From contig OV121090.1 of assembly GCA_921293015.1 (NCBI GenBank), forward strand, positions 35,127,082-35,191,081: a stretch of 64,000 nucleotides of DNA, written 5' to 3'. Below the pieces are notes generated by a model that was given only the letters and a program-made list of their open reading frames with translations, did no database searches and was not told the DNA's origin. The position numbers and the translations under genes are program-made. Shown here one piece after another: positions 1 to 11,292 of the stretch. This DNA comes from Phorcus lineatus. Taxonomy: Eukaryota > Mollusca > Gastropoda > Trochida > Trochidae. Position 1 is the first letter of the stretch, and each line of letters opens with the position of its first letter.

Positions 1-225
1 ACCGGCTGAATGTCAAGCGACAACTGGCTGTACGTACTGTATATACGTCTTGACCTAACTAGATCAATAGAATATAAACAATACTCTTCTAATTACGGTT
101 TAAAACCATAAACTAACTTCATTTTATTAAAAATTGGTACATACTAGTACCTATACATAGACTTATGTAGGGAAAAATAACAACATATACATAACACAAC
201 AGAAAATAACCTTGTTTGTGTCAAT

Positions 226-300
226 CCTCAGTAGCTCCATCGGCAGAGTCGCCGCTCTGCGTCATGAAGGTCCCAGGTTCGATTCTCAAATTCGGAGCTT
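226..300 (+). repeat. tRNA-like SINE head or tRNA pseudogene
   Basis: The segment has a recognisable A-box (TAGCTCCATCGGCAGAG) and B-box (GGTTCGATTC) at tRNA-like spacing. The anticodon arm between them does not pair, and the 3' side does not close a clean acceptor stem. I therefore read it as a tRNA-derived SINE head or a decayed tRNA, not a working tRNA gene. Confidence 0.45.
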
Positions 301-421
301 ATTATTCACAAATATTTACAAGAGTAAATTTTACAAGTCCCTTTGTTTGCCAAAGTTGAAGATCTCTTCTCCTGACTAAGTTTAGATGTACACAAAAGAG
401 TAGGTGTATTAGAAAAGTAGA

Positions 422-472
422 GGTGTATTGATCAATACACCTACAGAGTTGAGGTGTATCGGTCAATACACC
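422..472. repeat. Two adjacent 20-bp palindromes
   Basis: Positions 422-441 form a perfect palindrome GGTGTATTGATCAATACACC. Positions 453-472 repeat it with changes only at the centre (GGTGTATCGGTCAATACACC). A third half-site (AGGTGTATTAGA) lies just upstream. The cluster could be a MITE core or a set of dimer binding sites; the sequence alone does not say which. Confidence 0.6.
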
Positions 473-2000
473 TACAGTTAGAACAAAGGAAACCATAGCA
501 ACGAGACCGGAAGTGGGGTATAATGTCAAATATCATTTGTAATGTATTGATCTTACTTCGAGTAGCAATTGCAAAGTTTTGTATAAATATGACACGTTCT
601 TTGATTGCTTCCAATGAACACTTTGGACCAATGAGTGGGAAGATCGCCTTCTATTTGTCATTGCCGCATGCGATATAGTTGAAAGAGTCGTCAAGCGTAG
701 CTGATAATGAAAATGATATGTGTTTAAGTCAGACATCCCTGTTTTATAAATCAGACCTGTCAATGGAGGAATTCAAAAGTGGATGGAAGGGGCTTCCTCA
801 TTAGTTTCCTTTAAAAGAGCGACACACCCAGCAAGTCCAGCTGCGTGTAGTTGCTTTATTTCGGACAATTGAATTATCCCTTCCGCTGTAAAACTATAAC
901 GTCATCGGTTAGCTTTTTGCATTGCTATGATGACTTTAAAACACTACAAATTAAACAAATGCATTATCTTCAGAGAGTCAAATATCGCATTGCACAAGCT
1001 GGTCACCCGGAGTCGTAGAAGAAAGTATCAAATATCAAGCACGACATACCGGCGGCCATTGTTATGTGAACACCTTTATATAATTTCATAGATTTGCATA
1101 ACGTAACTTACATATGGTACCTTCTTTTTAGTAATACTTCTTTTGACAAAAAAATATTGTCTTGCAACTTCTAAAATTTAAATTCGTTTCCGTGAGATCA
1201 CTTTTTTCAACTGCCCCTTACCAGGGTGGTGAGAACTAGATACCAATAGAATTCGTTTTGAGTTAAATTAAGCATTATTTGCGTGCATTAAAAAAATCAA
1301 GACAACGATAAATTGTTAAATGGTTACAAAAAAAAAAAAAAGTATTTGTAATTCGAAAATGAATAAAATTTGCCAACCCTTATCTAACTAATTATATTTA
1401 TCAAAAGAAATAATGAAGATTATCCAAATCAAATTACAATCACAATATCGTGACTTGATCCACATTTAATCTCACATCAAGTTTTAAACATCATCTCTCA
1501 TCGAAATTAAACGTAATATTTGTTTCATATCAATTTGTATTTATAAGAATTTTGAACAGGTAAAGAAGATTTACTACATACTAATTTAACCTCTATGGTG
1601 TAAGATTGCTTAACAAATTTATTAAATATATACCGACAACAAAGCAGTCACGCGTGTTATGCGACGGAGTTACCTGCCTTTGTATCAAATTTGATGCTGT
1701 GACCTAGTAAACAACACATAACACATTGTGCCGACAACAAATACGTTGCAACATTTCAACTGTTTCTCCAAGGTGTACTGTAAGTTTATTTATGCGATTT
1801 GGTACGTAAATGCCCATCCAAGAAATCAACAACAGTGAGTTAATAAACATAACATGGAGCTTCAGTTGGCTCCATATCATATGTTAATGTCTATAAATAA
1901 CATCAAGAATTAACTGGGTCATGCATGTGTTTTTGTTATCATTGTTGTCGATTTCAACACTGTAAAGTTGTGAATCTAGATAGTAACATGATGTTCTTCC
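473..2000. other. No gene seen; fragment of a dispersed repeat
   Basis: No convincing coding region. About 948-1085 resembles 56160-56340: both hold a GTCGTAGA(A/G)GAAA...AAGTATCAA... stretch followed by GAACACCTTTATA or GAACACCTTATA. This marks it as part of an interspersed repeat. The rest is AT-rich with homopolymer runs. Confidence 0.4.
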
Positions 2001-2490
2001 TTTATAAACACAATATAAAAGAGGCACTCCGTGATTTTCTTAACATATTATTAACCTTTGATACGAACTTAAATGTCATATGAGGTGGTATAAAATCAAA
2101 ACATTTTAACTTTTCTTGTCCTAAAGACGTATATATGACAAATACTGGTTTTCCATGAAAATCTAAAACGGCCTTATAAATGCACAGATGTGTAGATATC
2201 ACGTCCAATATACATGGATACTGGTTATATAACCGAACAAACGCTATCAACTCCTGGCTGTTTTTAGATAAGTCTCCAAAATAACGTTTGACCATTTGAC
2301 GCGCGCCACTGTCCGGTTTTCGATCATAATTGCGACGTTCTATCGTCATATTGTCACTATAAAAAAAACCCATTAAGCTTTAAAATGTGTATTTTTGGTA
2401 ACAGTCGATACTTCGCGATCAAATGACACCATTGATTAAATTTGGCATATTTGACTCTAACAACTCACGGAGTGGCTCTTTAATGCAACA
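2000..2490 (-). repeat. Dispersed repeat copy with a 123-codon ORF
   Basis: On the minus strand this stretch closely matches + strand 56360-56770. The shared order is CACTCCGTGxGTTGTTxGAGTCA, a GTATCGACTGTTACCAAAAA block, AACGTCGCAAT, and CATGATCGAAAACCGGAC-like sequence. A partial copy lies at about 30440-30515. Here an ORF of 123 codons (2002-2373) is open across the repeat, whereas in the 56.4-kb copy the same frame is broken by several stops. It may be a fragment of a transposon-encoded protein. I do not recognise its family. Confidence 0.6.
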
Positions 2491-3535
2491 AATAGTGTTT
2501 CGATATACAGAATTATTTTAAAAGTATTCCATTTAGTAATGATGTCGACTGGCGGTATATGAATATGCAAGTGTGTGTGAGCATGAATGTATGCTTTGTG
2601 GTTTACTAAAGTGCTTGCATGAACTGTGTGGTATTATTGACCAGATACATTGTTGCGGTACACTCGTATGGGTCTTCACTGTTGATGATCTTAAAATGAC
2701 AAAACAACGATGTGTCATCTCATATTCGCGTCGATTGACAGCTACAAAAATAAAGTATGATAGTCGACAAGTGTAATTTAAATAGTGTGATAGACTTGAA
2801 GACCCCAATTGAAACCTCGAAATTGGAAACAAGGGCTACGCGAAGTCGCGACACATAGGCGAAATGATACACTAGTATATTATTAGAAATATCGAATTGT
2901 ATATGAATTCTTATATATTTTTAATAAAGTAACCTATTTCAATTAGTCTTTAAGAACACTTGTGTCATTATGAACTCAATTTTTATAAACCCTTGAAATC
3001 AAGTAAATCTCATATGTATCAATAAACTGTTTGTTTCTCACTAAATCTATGACCATTTGATTACGAATCCATTTGGTAGATGTTCACTAGGAGAAGTTGT
3101 ATAAAATAGATGGGACGATTTTAGGTATTCTTGAAATACCGCTCAAAATGGTATAAGAAACTTAAAAGATAGTTAAACTGTGAAGATATATATGTGTATA
3201 TGTATATGTATATGATGTTGAGCGAGATTTCCACTGAAATGTGCACTGGCAGATTTGGCTGATTTCCAGAGAATCAGACCTATATAAAACCCCATCGACA
3301 GCTAATTCCAAAACATTGAGATTTGTGGCTAAAACTGATCTGTAGTAGAGTACAGTGACGCCACATCATAGATGATTAAAATATTTTCAGTTTGTGCAAA
3401 CGTACGTTTACATCGAAAAGCATGCTTTATCCTACTTTCCACCGTAAACACTCCTTATCAAAACAATATGTACATCAAACCATTTAATTGTAAAAACATC
3501 ATCTCATTTATGTATATATTTGCCTTCATCGAATA
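2491..3535. other. No gene seen
   Basis: AT-rich sequence with short ORFs on both strands. None of them shows a recognisable motif or splice context. Confidence 0.3.
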
Positions 3536-3537
3536 AT

Positions 3538-3640
3538 ATGTATCACTTGCTTGATAACGGTGTTAGTAACTACACCGAAACGTCGCAATTCATGCAATAA
3601 AGAAGTTGACTATCCATAAGAACTCGTTCTTCTACATAAA
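3538..3640 (+). repeat. Possible Penelope-like element tail with hammerhead-like fold
   Basis: A short hairpin (CGGTGT, loop, ACACCG) is followed directly by AAACGTCGC, and then by AATAAAGAAGTTGACTATCC. A hairpin followed by (G)AAACGTC and an AATAAAGAAGTTGA tail resembles the ends of Penelope-like retroelements, which carry hammerhead ribozyme motifs. The expected CTGATGA core is imperfect here (CTTGATAA), so it is at best a degenerate copy. Confidence 0.3.
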
Positions 3641-4359
3641 TCCAGCTTCTAAAATGCCCCTTAAGGAAGATATATAATTGTACACGAACTACTTACTGCC
3701 TGTTTAGAGATTTCCGAAATGATTGTGATACATATTTCAGGCCAGGGATGCATGAAGGAATATTAGGTGCAACTGTCCGAACCTATATAATATAGGAAAA
3801 TAAACATAATTTTGGTTAATGCAGAATTGTTTCTGCATATGGAGATAGAAATCAAATAAAACAGTGTTTTTTCAGCGAAATAGAGTCAATCTATCAAAAC
3901 AAAACCATCATATAATAGGAGTATAATTTATGTACGCATATCTTTAAAGTAATTTGTATTGTAAAGCATCTGACAATCCTGGAAAATATCTAAATCGTTT
4001 TTATATAAATCTCGAATAAATAATGATGACTTTCCTTGTAACGTTAATCATAGCATAGAAAATTAGCTTTCCCGGCCCCGAACTGTTTCATCATGCGTAC
4101 GTTAAATGTCACCTATTAAAATGATGTTGAAAAGCTTTTACCATTGCCATCAGCTATATGTTTGTAATTTGATTTAAATGAAAATATTTATTATCTTTAT
4201 TTTTTTTTATCATGTCTAAGCCTAGTGAGTTAAAGTAAAAGACTTAGATGAGGTTATCATAAAAACAGAAGAATCCCTGACTGAAATCATTTTCATTGTG
4301 ACAAACCGACGTGGTTGCAAAGAATATACATATCCTGGTCATATATTTAACCCTTTTGG

Positions 4360-4371
4360 GAATTTTTTCAG
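4360..4371 (+). promoter_or_regulatory. 3' splice acceptor next to the GNAT start codon
   Basis: A pyrimidine-rich tract ending TTTTTTCAG sits two bases before the ATG at 4374. The second GNAT gene has the same arrangement (TTTCAG then AAA then ATGG at 51927). This implies a non-coding 5' exon joined just before the start codon. It is why I choose the ATG at 4374 rather than the in-frame one at 4311, which would lie in the intron. Confidence 0.65.
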
Positions 4372-4373
4372 AA

Positions 4374-4988
4374 ATGGACATGACTACAGGAAACCCTCTG
4401 AGCATACAAATTCCAATGACTTTGACCCTTCCCGACGGCGGAAGCGTCGTCATAGATCACATGACTGACGCCCAGATGACCGACATGTACAGGCTGATAG
4501 AAGATGCTGCCCAGCACGGTGAGGGGTACGGGGTAGACGAGTACCTCAGTGAACAAGGCTTCCGGGAAGAAGTGGGTCCAGGTCAGAAACTAGTCGTCAT
4601 GGAAACAGAAACAAGGGAGGTGATAGCTGGACTTGGTAACAGCGTCGGCCATACTTGTCGTACTCAGGCCGTTGTGGAATCGTTCCTTGTCGTAAAACGT
4701 TCTGCAAGAGGTCGTAAACTTGGTTATCTTATTCTACACCTGTCAATCATATTGGCAAGGGATTATGGGTATGTGGGTTTGTTGCTAAACATGGTTGCAA
4801 ATAATGATATCATGCAGAAATTGTCGGACTACTTCGGATTCAGTCGTGTGGGTGAACTTCCGGTTAGTTCCTTGATGCCGGACGGAACATTGATTGGCGG
4901 CTTATTGTACTATTTAGATGTACGGAAAGCAGGAGCTGTGAAGAATCTCATTGTCGAAAAAGAAGGGAAATTTTCAATTGTAATATAA
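4374..4988 (+). CDS. GNAT-type N-acetyltransferase, copy 1
   Basis: Predicted intron-less coding exon of 204 residues. The protein starts with a beta-rich segment ending in LPDGGSVVIDHM (about residues 19-30), then MYRLIEDAAQHGEGYGVDEY (38-57), a region shared with the gene at 51927. Residues 103-122 look like GNAT motif A, the acetyl-CoA pyrophosphate loop, with RGRKLG at 112-117. A following helix and GLLLNMVANN (135-144) fit motif B. A C-terminal FGFSRVGELP block is typical of the fold. GNAT enzymes transfer acetyl from acetyl-CoA to an amine; the substrate cannot be read here. There is no signal peptide once the start at 4374 is used. The paralogue 47 kb downstream is on the same strand, and most of that distance is nested transposon. 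The family call is fairly secure; the substrate is unknown. Confidence 0.8.
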   Translation: MDMTTGNPLSIQIPMTLTLPDGGSVVIDHMTDAQMTDMYRLIEDAAQHGEGYGVDEYLSEQGFREEVGPGQKLVVMETETREVIAGLGNSVGHTCRTQAVVESFLVVKRSARGRKLGYLILHLSIILARDYGYVGLLLNMVANNDIMQKLSDYFGFSRVGELPVSSLMPDGTLIGGLLYYLDVRKAGAVKNLIVEKEGKFSIVI

Positions 4989-5099
4989 TGTGATCAGTTT
5001 AACATATCAAACTTAGTATTTAATAAGGATCTTGATTTTAATGCTACTTCGGGTAAGACGATAATTGAGTTCTTTTTCGATATTCCTTTTTCATCCCCC

Positions 5100-5131
5100 G
5101 TATGTATGTATGTATGTATGTATGTATGTAT
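5100..5131. repeat. (GTAT)n microsatellite
   Basis: About eight tandem GTAT units, about 110 bp downstream of the first GNAT stop codon. Confidence 0.9.
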
Positions 5132-8100
5132 GACGGTGATGCCCTTTTCGACATGATACGATTAATATCAAGAGTTATGACTATTGTCATAGAGCAGTCG
5201 ACTTTCGAATTTCAGAATTTCAATACCTGTCTTAAAAAGCTTGCAAAATCCACTTGAGTGACAGTTTTTATCAATTGTTCTGAAACTATACAGATTTTCT
5301 AAGTGAAAATTCGCCAAAATGCGTGAGCATGTTTGCCAAGATGCCTCCCACGCACAGTCGAAAGCATTCTAGTTTCCCCAAAGCATTCCCATGGGCATAA
5401 AGTTGAGTCTTTTCGAATGTTTAATTTTGAAAGGCGTCGTGGAATGCACATAAAACTTTTGATTGCTTCTATGTCGGGCTTCTTCATATATAGCCCGGAG
5501 AGTTCTCGAATTGAATCAGAGGTAAGCGAAGAGAGATATGGCTCAAGGTTCGTCTTTGATGAGAGAATTGGTTATACGTATACTAAAATCTTTATCTCCA
5601 TAGTCATGCTTGCAACCCTCGGCTATTAGAAGATTTAAATGGTTGTGCCATTTTGTAATAGATAGAAATTTTCCTGAAGTAGTTTAACTTGAAATAAGAG
5701 TTCTTGTTGGAGTTTTATTGCGACTACCATATTTAGGTTATGTGTCAAGTCAAATAAAACCGGGAATCCGCGAATTAGATCTTGTATTTTTCTTGACATA
5801 CATTTGAGATTATTGCACTTGAATGACCAATGGACTTACTTAAATAGCCACTTGCTCCAGATCACTTTGCCCAATAGCTATAATTGTAAACAGGGGACTC
5901 GGTGGATGTCTTTCAGGACATTCAACATCCAACTCCTCTGAATACACAGAAGAAAGACCGGGTCAATGGTGACGTCGCTTAGTGCACGGACCATTATCTA
6001 GTACTCTTCACCATAGGCGATGAAGCCGTATAAGTATAAACTTCAGGGTTTAACTAGTTACAGTTTGGTGCTCTGTATACGAGCTGTGATTAATGAGAAG
6101 ACATCAATGCAATCTTTGATCAACACCTCACCCTCCCATTCCGTCGGATATATTCCCCAGGTTCTAATCATTGTGATTGTAGTTCTATGATCGTGGATGG
6201 ATTTGCTTCACCCACTTATAAGTTCTATTTATAAACTTCAAAGGTTAAATATCTTAGTATTTGTATTTAAGTTAATGATGTGCTTTTACTTTATTACTTT
6301 TATATCAATGTTGTGACTGGATTATCGTTAACCTAGTAAGGTCACAAATGGTAACAATGTACGTTGTGATTAATTCAATGAAATGTTATAAACATGCTAA
6401 AAAATCACACCGTTATTTATAGTGATTCAAGTGTTTTGGAGTTGAAACATGCCAAAACATCTTTTGTGCTGATATTTATTTGATAATTGCAAAATTATGA
6501 CAACTTTTAGTGGATACATGTTCCTGATCCGAATATATTGTACAATTAATTGAGAAATGACAGGTATTGAATAATCAAAATTTAAATCCAAATGTGAAGT
6601 ATCTTTCAACATGATATTTTGTATTAAAAAATGTCCATATATTTTGTTGTCAAAGTATAGCAGTAATTACCTCTAAGATCTTGTTTGCCCCTTATCAATT
6701 TAGCGGGTAAAGTGTTAATACAAGATCAAGTGAAGACATCTGACCATCGATGTAAACTCGTTTATCAGAACACCAAATCTAATAGTCTCTGAACCAATAC
6801 ACATAAACTTATATGACTTCTTCACCTATGATAATGAGTACATGCTCAAGGTCTGTACACTTATCGGCATCATTTTCGACCTCATCGTTCATCTGTTTCG
6901 ACAAGAGATAATGACCACCCCTCAGGCTTCCCAAAATACGGCTCAACTAAGTACAGGCGCCCTTCTTAATAGTGTCCGAAATGCAGGACAATCGTTACTT
7001 TCAATACAAAAAAACTTTTATATATATGTCCAAGGTTCTTGGCTTGAAAAGGTAATTTCAGTGCAAAACATCAGTAGCAACCTCTGTATTCAACCATTGT
7101 GAAATACTATTCAAACGTCTTGACTCTTTAGATATCTAATACTTTAAGTTATTCCCTTGTCCAGTCAGCAGTGAACGGACACGAACGGACATTGCCAGTT
7201 GGTCAATACGGACCCGTGATAACCTGTTGCCTCTGTAAGTAGTTAAATCCTCTGGCGTATTCTGTTTGGGAAAATGATGTCAAACATGCCCTTGCATGTA
7301 ACGAATGACGAATGGTGAAGCGCGAATATTCATTCGCTCGATCTCTTTGAAGAACAGCTATAACGAATGTTTGATAAGTTCCCCTTTAAGTGTAGCTTCA
7401 GTACACCTTCTGCTGAATAATATTGTTTGGAAACTTAGTAGCCATAGTGATATGTGTGAAATAGTGACGTAAGCACTCGGCATCAGTTGTGGACCAATGC
7501 AGTGTAAGTAGTGAACGTTGAGGAAAGCCCAGTCATGTGAATGTGCAGATATAGATAGGTGATAAGACATTGGACTAAAATTACCATTCAAATAATCCAG
7601 TTCTCTGGAATTAATTAACAGAAATAAAGGAAACCGTTGCTTTGATAAAGAACTAAACAAAATGTTTATCTTTCCATCTTAGTTTTCAACTTTCTTTAAG
7701 AAATGTGAAGACATATTAGAATTTTGAAATACAAACCTTTTCTAAATACATTTAAACAATTATGAAAAGAAAATACATATTTATGCCGTTAAGACTGCTA
7801 CTGTGTGTCACGAAGTTGAAGTTTCCAATAAAAATACACAAAATCACAACTCATACCTTTCAACATTAACTTCTGGTAGAAACAAAATGTGATACCTTGT
7901 AGGAGGAAATTACTTACAAATCACCATGACAACAGTGTCCAATGTACATGCCTTCAAAAAGCATTCTACTGATGTCGTAGTTGGCTAGCTACGTTACTAG
8001 TTCGGTTGTTCGAGTCCCACAGAAGATAAATGGTTTTATCAGAAACACTCTCCTATCTTTACCCAGGTATGATATCTGATATTGTGCGGACAGTTTAAGA

Positions 8101-9530
8101 TATTACTTTGATACCGTGCTCACTTGCACAGTTACATGACATCACACCCCCAAATTACGACACCTTGTTGTATCACTACATATCCGTACATCGGAAGCGG
8201 TCAACAGTGAACTAACTGAAGTGATCTCTTGTTAAATCAGACTGTGAAAGTAGGACATCTTGTTGACAAGCTATTGAGCTTCACCTTGATGAGCCTTGAG
8301 TTAAGATCACCGGCAGCTGAATGCAGGTGTTCCTGTACCGGGTGCTCAAGAAGGGAACGTGATTCGATAAGAATATGACTTCTCTTAACTATAAACTAAA
8401 CAACGAGGGTCTCTGATAAACAAGTGAAAAGGTGTGATAAACGAAATTCATTACATGGCCTTTCAAGATTGCAATAGTTCCCGGCTGAAATTTTAGAAAA
8501 GGAATGCCATCAATCAAAGTTATGATCACAGTAGTGATATTTCGGCAAAATATCTATATCTATGGCACCATAAAAAAAAACCCTTCAGCACTCATGTTCC
8601 ATAAATATGGATTGAAATATTTTTGGAACTCGTAACAGAGAGATATCTTCCTTGTATATGTATCGTCTATAGATTAGCAATGAATACACTTATATTTGTT
8701 GCTATCTATCTTAACACTAAATAGAAACAAATCTTTAAGGATATTCAAGATAAACGAACAACAGCTGGGCTCGGTTTAGTATAGCGCTAGCACTATCAAG
8801 AAAAAAATGAGGATTTATTCTCGCTACTGTGCAGTGCAACAAGTGAAGAATGCGTTGCTTACAAAAGAGAGATAACATCAACATATTATCAGTTTAGTGT
8901 GATTTCACGTGACGTTTACTCCTTATGACATACAAATCAGCCAGTGCAAAGAAAGATGTTTCACATTCCAATTTCTAATATCGTTCAGACAAATTCGGGC
9001 GATAGAATTCAACCTCACTGATGATTGCGTCTAGAATTGTGATATGTGTATTTATAATGCGCTGAAAAAAGTTTTAATATTCATTTCCACTATTTTTTTC
9101 TTTATGTGGTCAGTGATATCGAGTCGGTTGATTCTCAAACGTGCCATAAATCATGAAATAAGGTAACTCTACAACTGGTTCCATGATATTGACATCGACT
9201 AGGTCAGTGGATCGTCGACCTCACAGTCACAGACACAGTTTCTGATTGGACCAACCTCTCGCCCTTCCACTCTTTAAAACCAAACATTGTATTGAATTTA
9301 AATCCTGCAAGACGTGCAGGGACTCGACCCGAAAAAGTATAAGAACTTGCACCATTTCAGATAGTGTGATCCGAAATAAAACAATGTTTCATTTATTCTA
9401 AATCTAAACGGCATGTGTCTCTCCTTCATTCCGCGTTTGTAGCAGTGTCGATCTACATCCATCAGAGGGGTATTGAATATAAAAACAGCTTTACTGCCGC
9501 TTGTTGGGTCCCGTTTTTGTCGAGGCAAAA
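5132..9530. other. No gene recognised
   Basis: Several ORFs of 60-100 codons occur (for example 5333-5629 +, 6842-7102 +, 7358-7660 -). None has a recognisable domain, good splice context or biased composition. I cannot support any as a gene. A B-box-like GTTGTTCGAGTCCC near 8007-8020 may be a decayed SINE. Confidence 0.35.
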
Positions 9531-9612
9531 TTAGCGAGCAGGTAAGCTGCTGGTACTGTCAATGCCGCCGGCGTTTCCTGACTCTGAGTGTGGGTTCGAA
9601 TACTGTCTGGTT
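9531..9612 (+). repeat. tRNA-like SINE remnant
   Basis: TAGCGAGCAGGTAAGCTGC resembles an A-box region, and GTGGGTTCGAATAC about 50 bases on is a good B-box. No full cloverleaf can be drawn, so this is read as a SINE head or tRNA pseudogene. Confidence 0.35.
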
Positions 9613-11047
9613 GCATAGATTAGGATGACACACATTATGCATATATACACTATAATTCACGAGCTTCATAACTGTTTCGACATTTCGTTTTCACTCGATC
9701 TAGAAAGGGAGCTTAGAGGGACTGTCTTTGAGAAGAGAAATAAGAGGGGCTGTCTTCATTATGCAATGATGTTTTTGAAACGGAATGTGTGTTTATAATT
9801 CACATATTGATTTTCCTCGAATTCCTTACTGAGGAATACTATAAAGTTATTACTGTGGAACACACAATAGGAGCATTAAGACAAGATAAAAATAGAAACT
9901 TTTTTTTTCAAGACTATCCTCCCTCTGTTCACAGTATAAAGACAAAAATTCATCTCCAGGGCTTATATAAGCTGCCGATAAACCCTCACGAATCTCAGCA
10001 TTTCGTACAAGTTGTTAAAAGTATACGACACAAGCAGTTGATTCTAGGGTGACATGGTACTCCATCGCAAACTATCATTGACACATCGGAGAGAAAATAT
10101 ATAAATACCCATGTCAACTGCAACATCAGTAAGCAAAATTAAGTGTCTTGAACTGTTTTGTTGTGGTGATTGACACTCCATGGGTTTTTTTTTTAAAATA
10201 ACTGTGAACATGAAAACAATGTCAACGGCGGACACGCTTTATGCGGAAAAATTCAACAATGTCAAGACCAACAACAAACATCTTTATTATAACTTGTGAA
10301 AAATATTCCATCAAATTTTCGACATATTCCACTGACAAGCTACAGATGCAGATGTCCATACTTAATAACTCAACGCTTCACTGCGAAGTTGAAGGTAATG
10401 CAGAGGTCACAAATAACAACTAGGCCTTGCATCTTTCCAATAAGAAGCTATGTCTTAAATATGAAGAGAATCTAGAGAACTTGTTCTTGTAATATGGTGC
10501 TGACAAACTTTAAATGAAGGTTTTCTTTGAGAAAAAAAAAAATTGGCTGTGCTCTATTTTATTGTAAAAACTTTCAGGCTTTGAAAATTATCAAAATGCA
10601 TCGTCCCAATGAGAAGCTATGTTTTAAATATAAAGAGAATGTAGTAAATCGTTCCCTCAATAACAAAGTCAATATTCAGTATTCAAAACTGTAAATTGCA
10701 AAGCCTCGCTGTGACCTTGTAAATAATATAAAGGTCACCGTAATCGACTGGGCACGGTGACATTTCATTCAGGGTGATGAACCAACGTACGAAGATAGAG
10801 AGAACCCGTAAAAGAATTTTGAGTTATTCCATCTCGTACGTACGGACATACGGACGCTGTTTAATAATATAAATATATAGAATTTAAAATACTTAACTAG
10901 AATTCCCTGTTTGCTTAAATGCCTTTGTTTCACTTGGCACGTTTGATGTCATTTCATTATTACCTTTAGCCTCATGTGTCAAGATGCATTGTCGAAGGTA
11001 TATTTATATGTTCATAAGTAAAGTTGACCCAAGTTTCGAAAGTTTCA
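9613..11047. other. No gene recognised
   Basis: AT-rich non-coding sequence. A short motif recurs at about 10440-10465 and 10603-10640 (AATAAGAAGCTATGTCTTAAATATGAAGAGAA and its variant), which suggests a diverged tandem pair of about 160 bp. No gene-like feature was seen. Confidence 0.35.
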
Positions 11048-11292
11048 GGCCCCCTATTCTCGAAACGTTCGTAGAGCTACGAATTCTTAACTACTTACGA
11101 CAAAATAAAAGTATTCTTACGAAAATGTTTACGACCTATTCACGAAACGTTCGTATCGCGTTCGTAACCCAGATAAGACTAGTCAAGTTTTAGTAAGGTT
11201 TCTTAAGTTAAGAATAGAACTCTTTTGTCTCAAAGGGAGATTAAGAACGGGGTATCCCCATGACGTCACGACCACTAGGGGATTCCCTGACT
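11048..11292 (+). repeat. Left arm of a long inverted pair (possible outer transposon end)
   Basis: Starts GGCCCCCTATTCTCGAAACG, which matches the reverse complement of 45427-45452. Both arms carry a second CCTATTC..GAAA.CGTTC motif about 70-85 bp further in, and both have GGATTCCCT at about 220-235 bp from the end. The arms thus resemble degraded long terminal inverted repeats of one element that now encloses the nested Tc1 and pogo insertions. No clear target-site duplication is visible at the outer edges. Confidence 0.45.

Noticed and set aside
226..300. A tRNA gene
   Set aside because: A- and B-boxes are present, but the anticodon and acceptor stems do not pair.
4311..4373. In-frame ATG giving a 21-residue hydrophobic leader to GNAT copy 1 (possible signal peptide)
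   Set aside because: This stretch is the polypyrimidine tract of an intron. The acceptor at 4370-4371 lies after it, and the paralogue has the same acceptor-ATG layout without such a leader.
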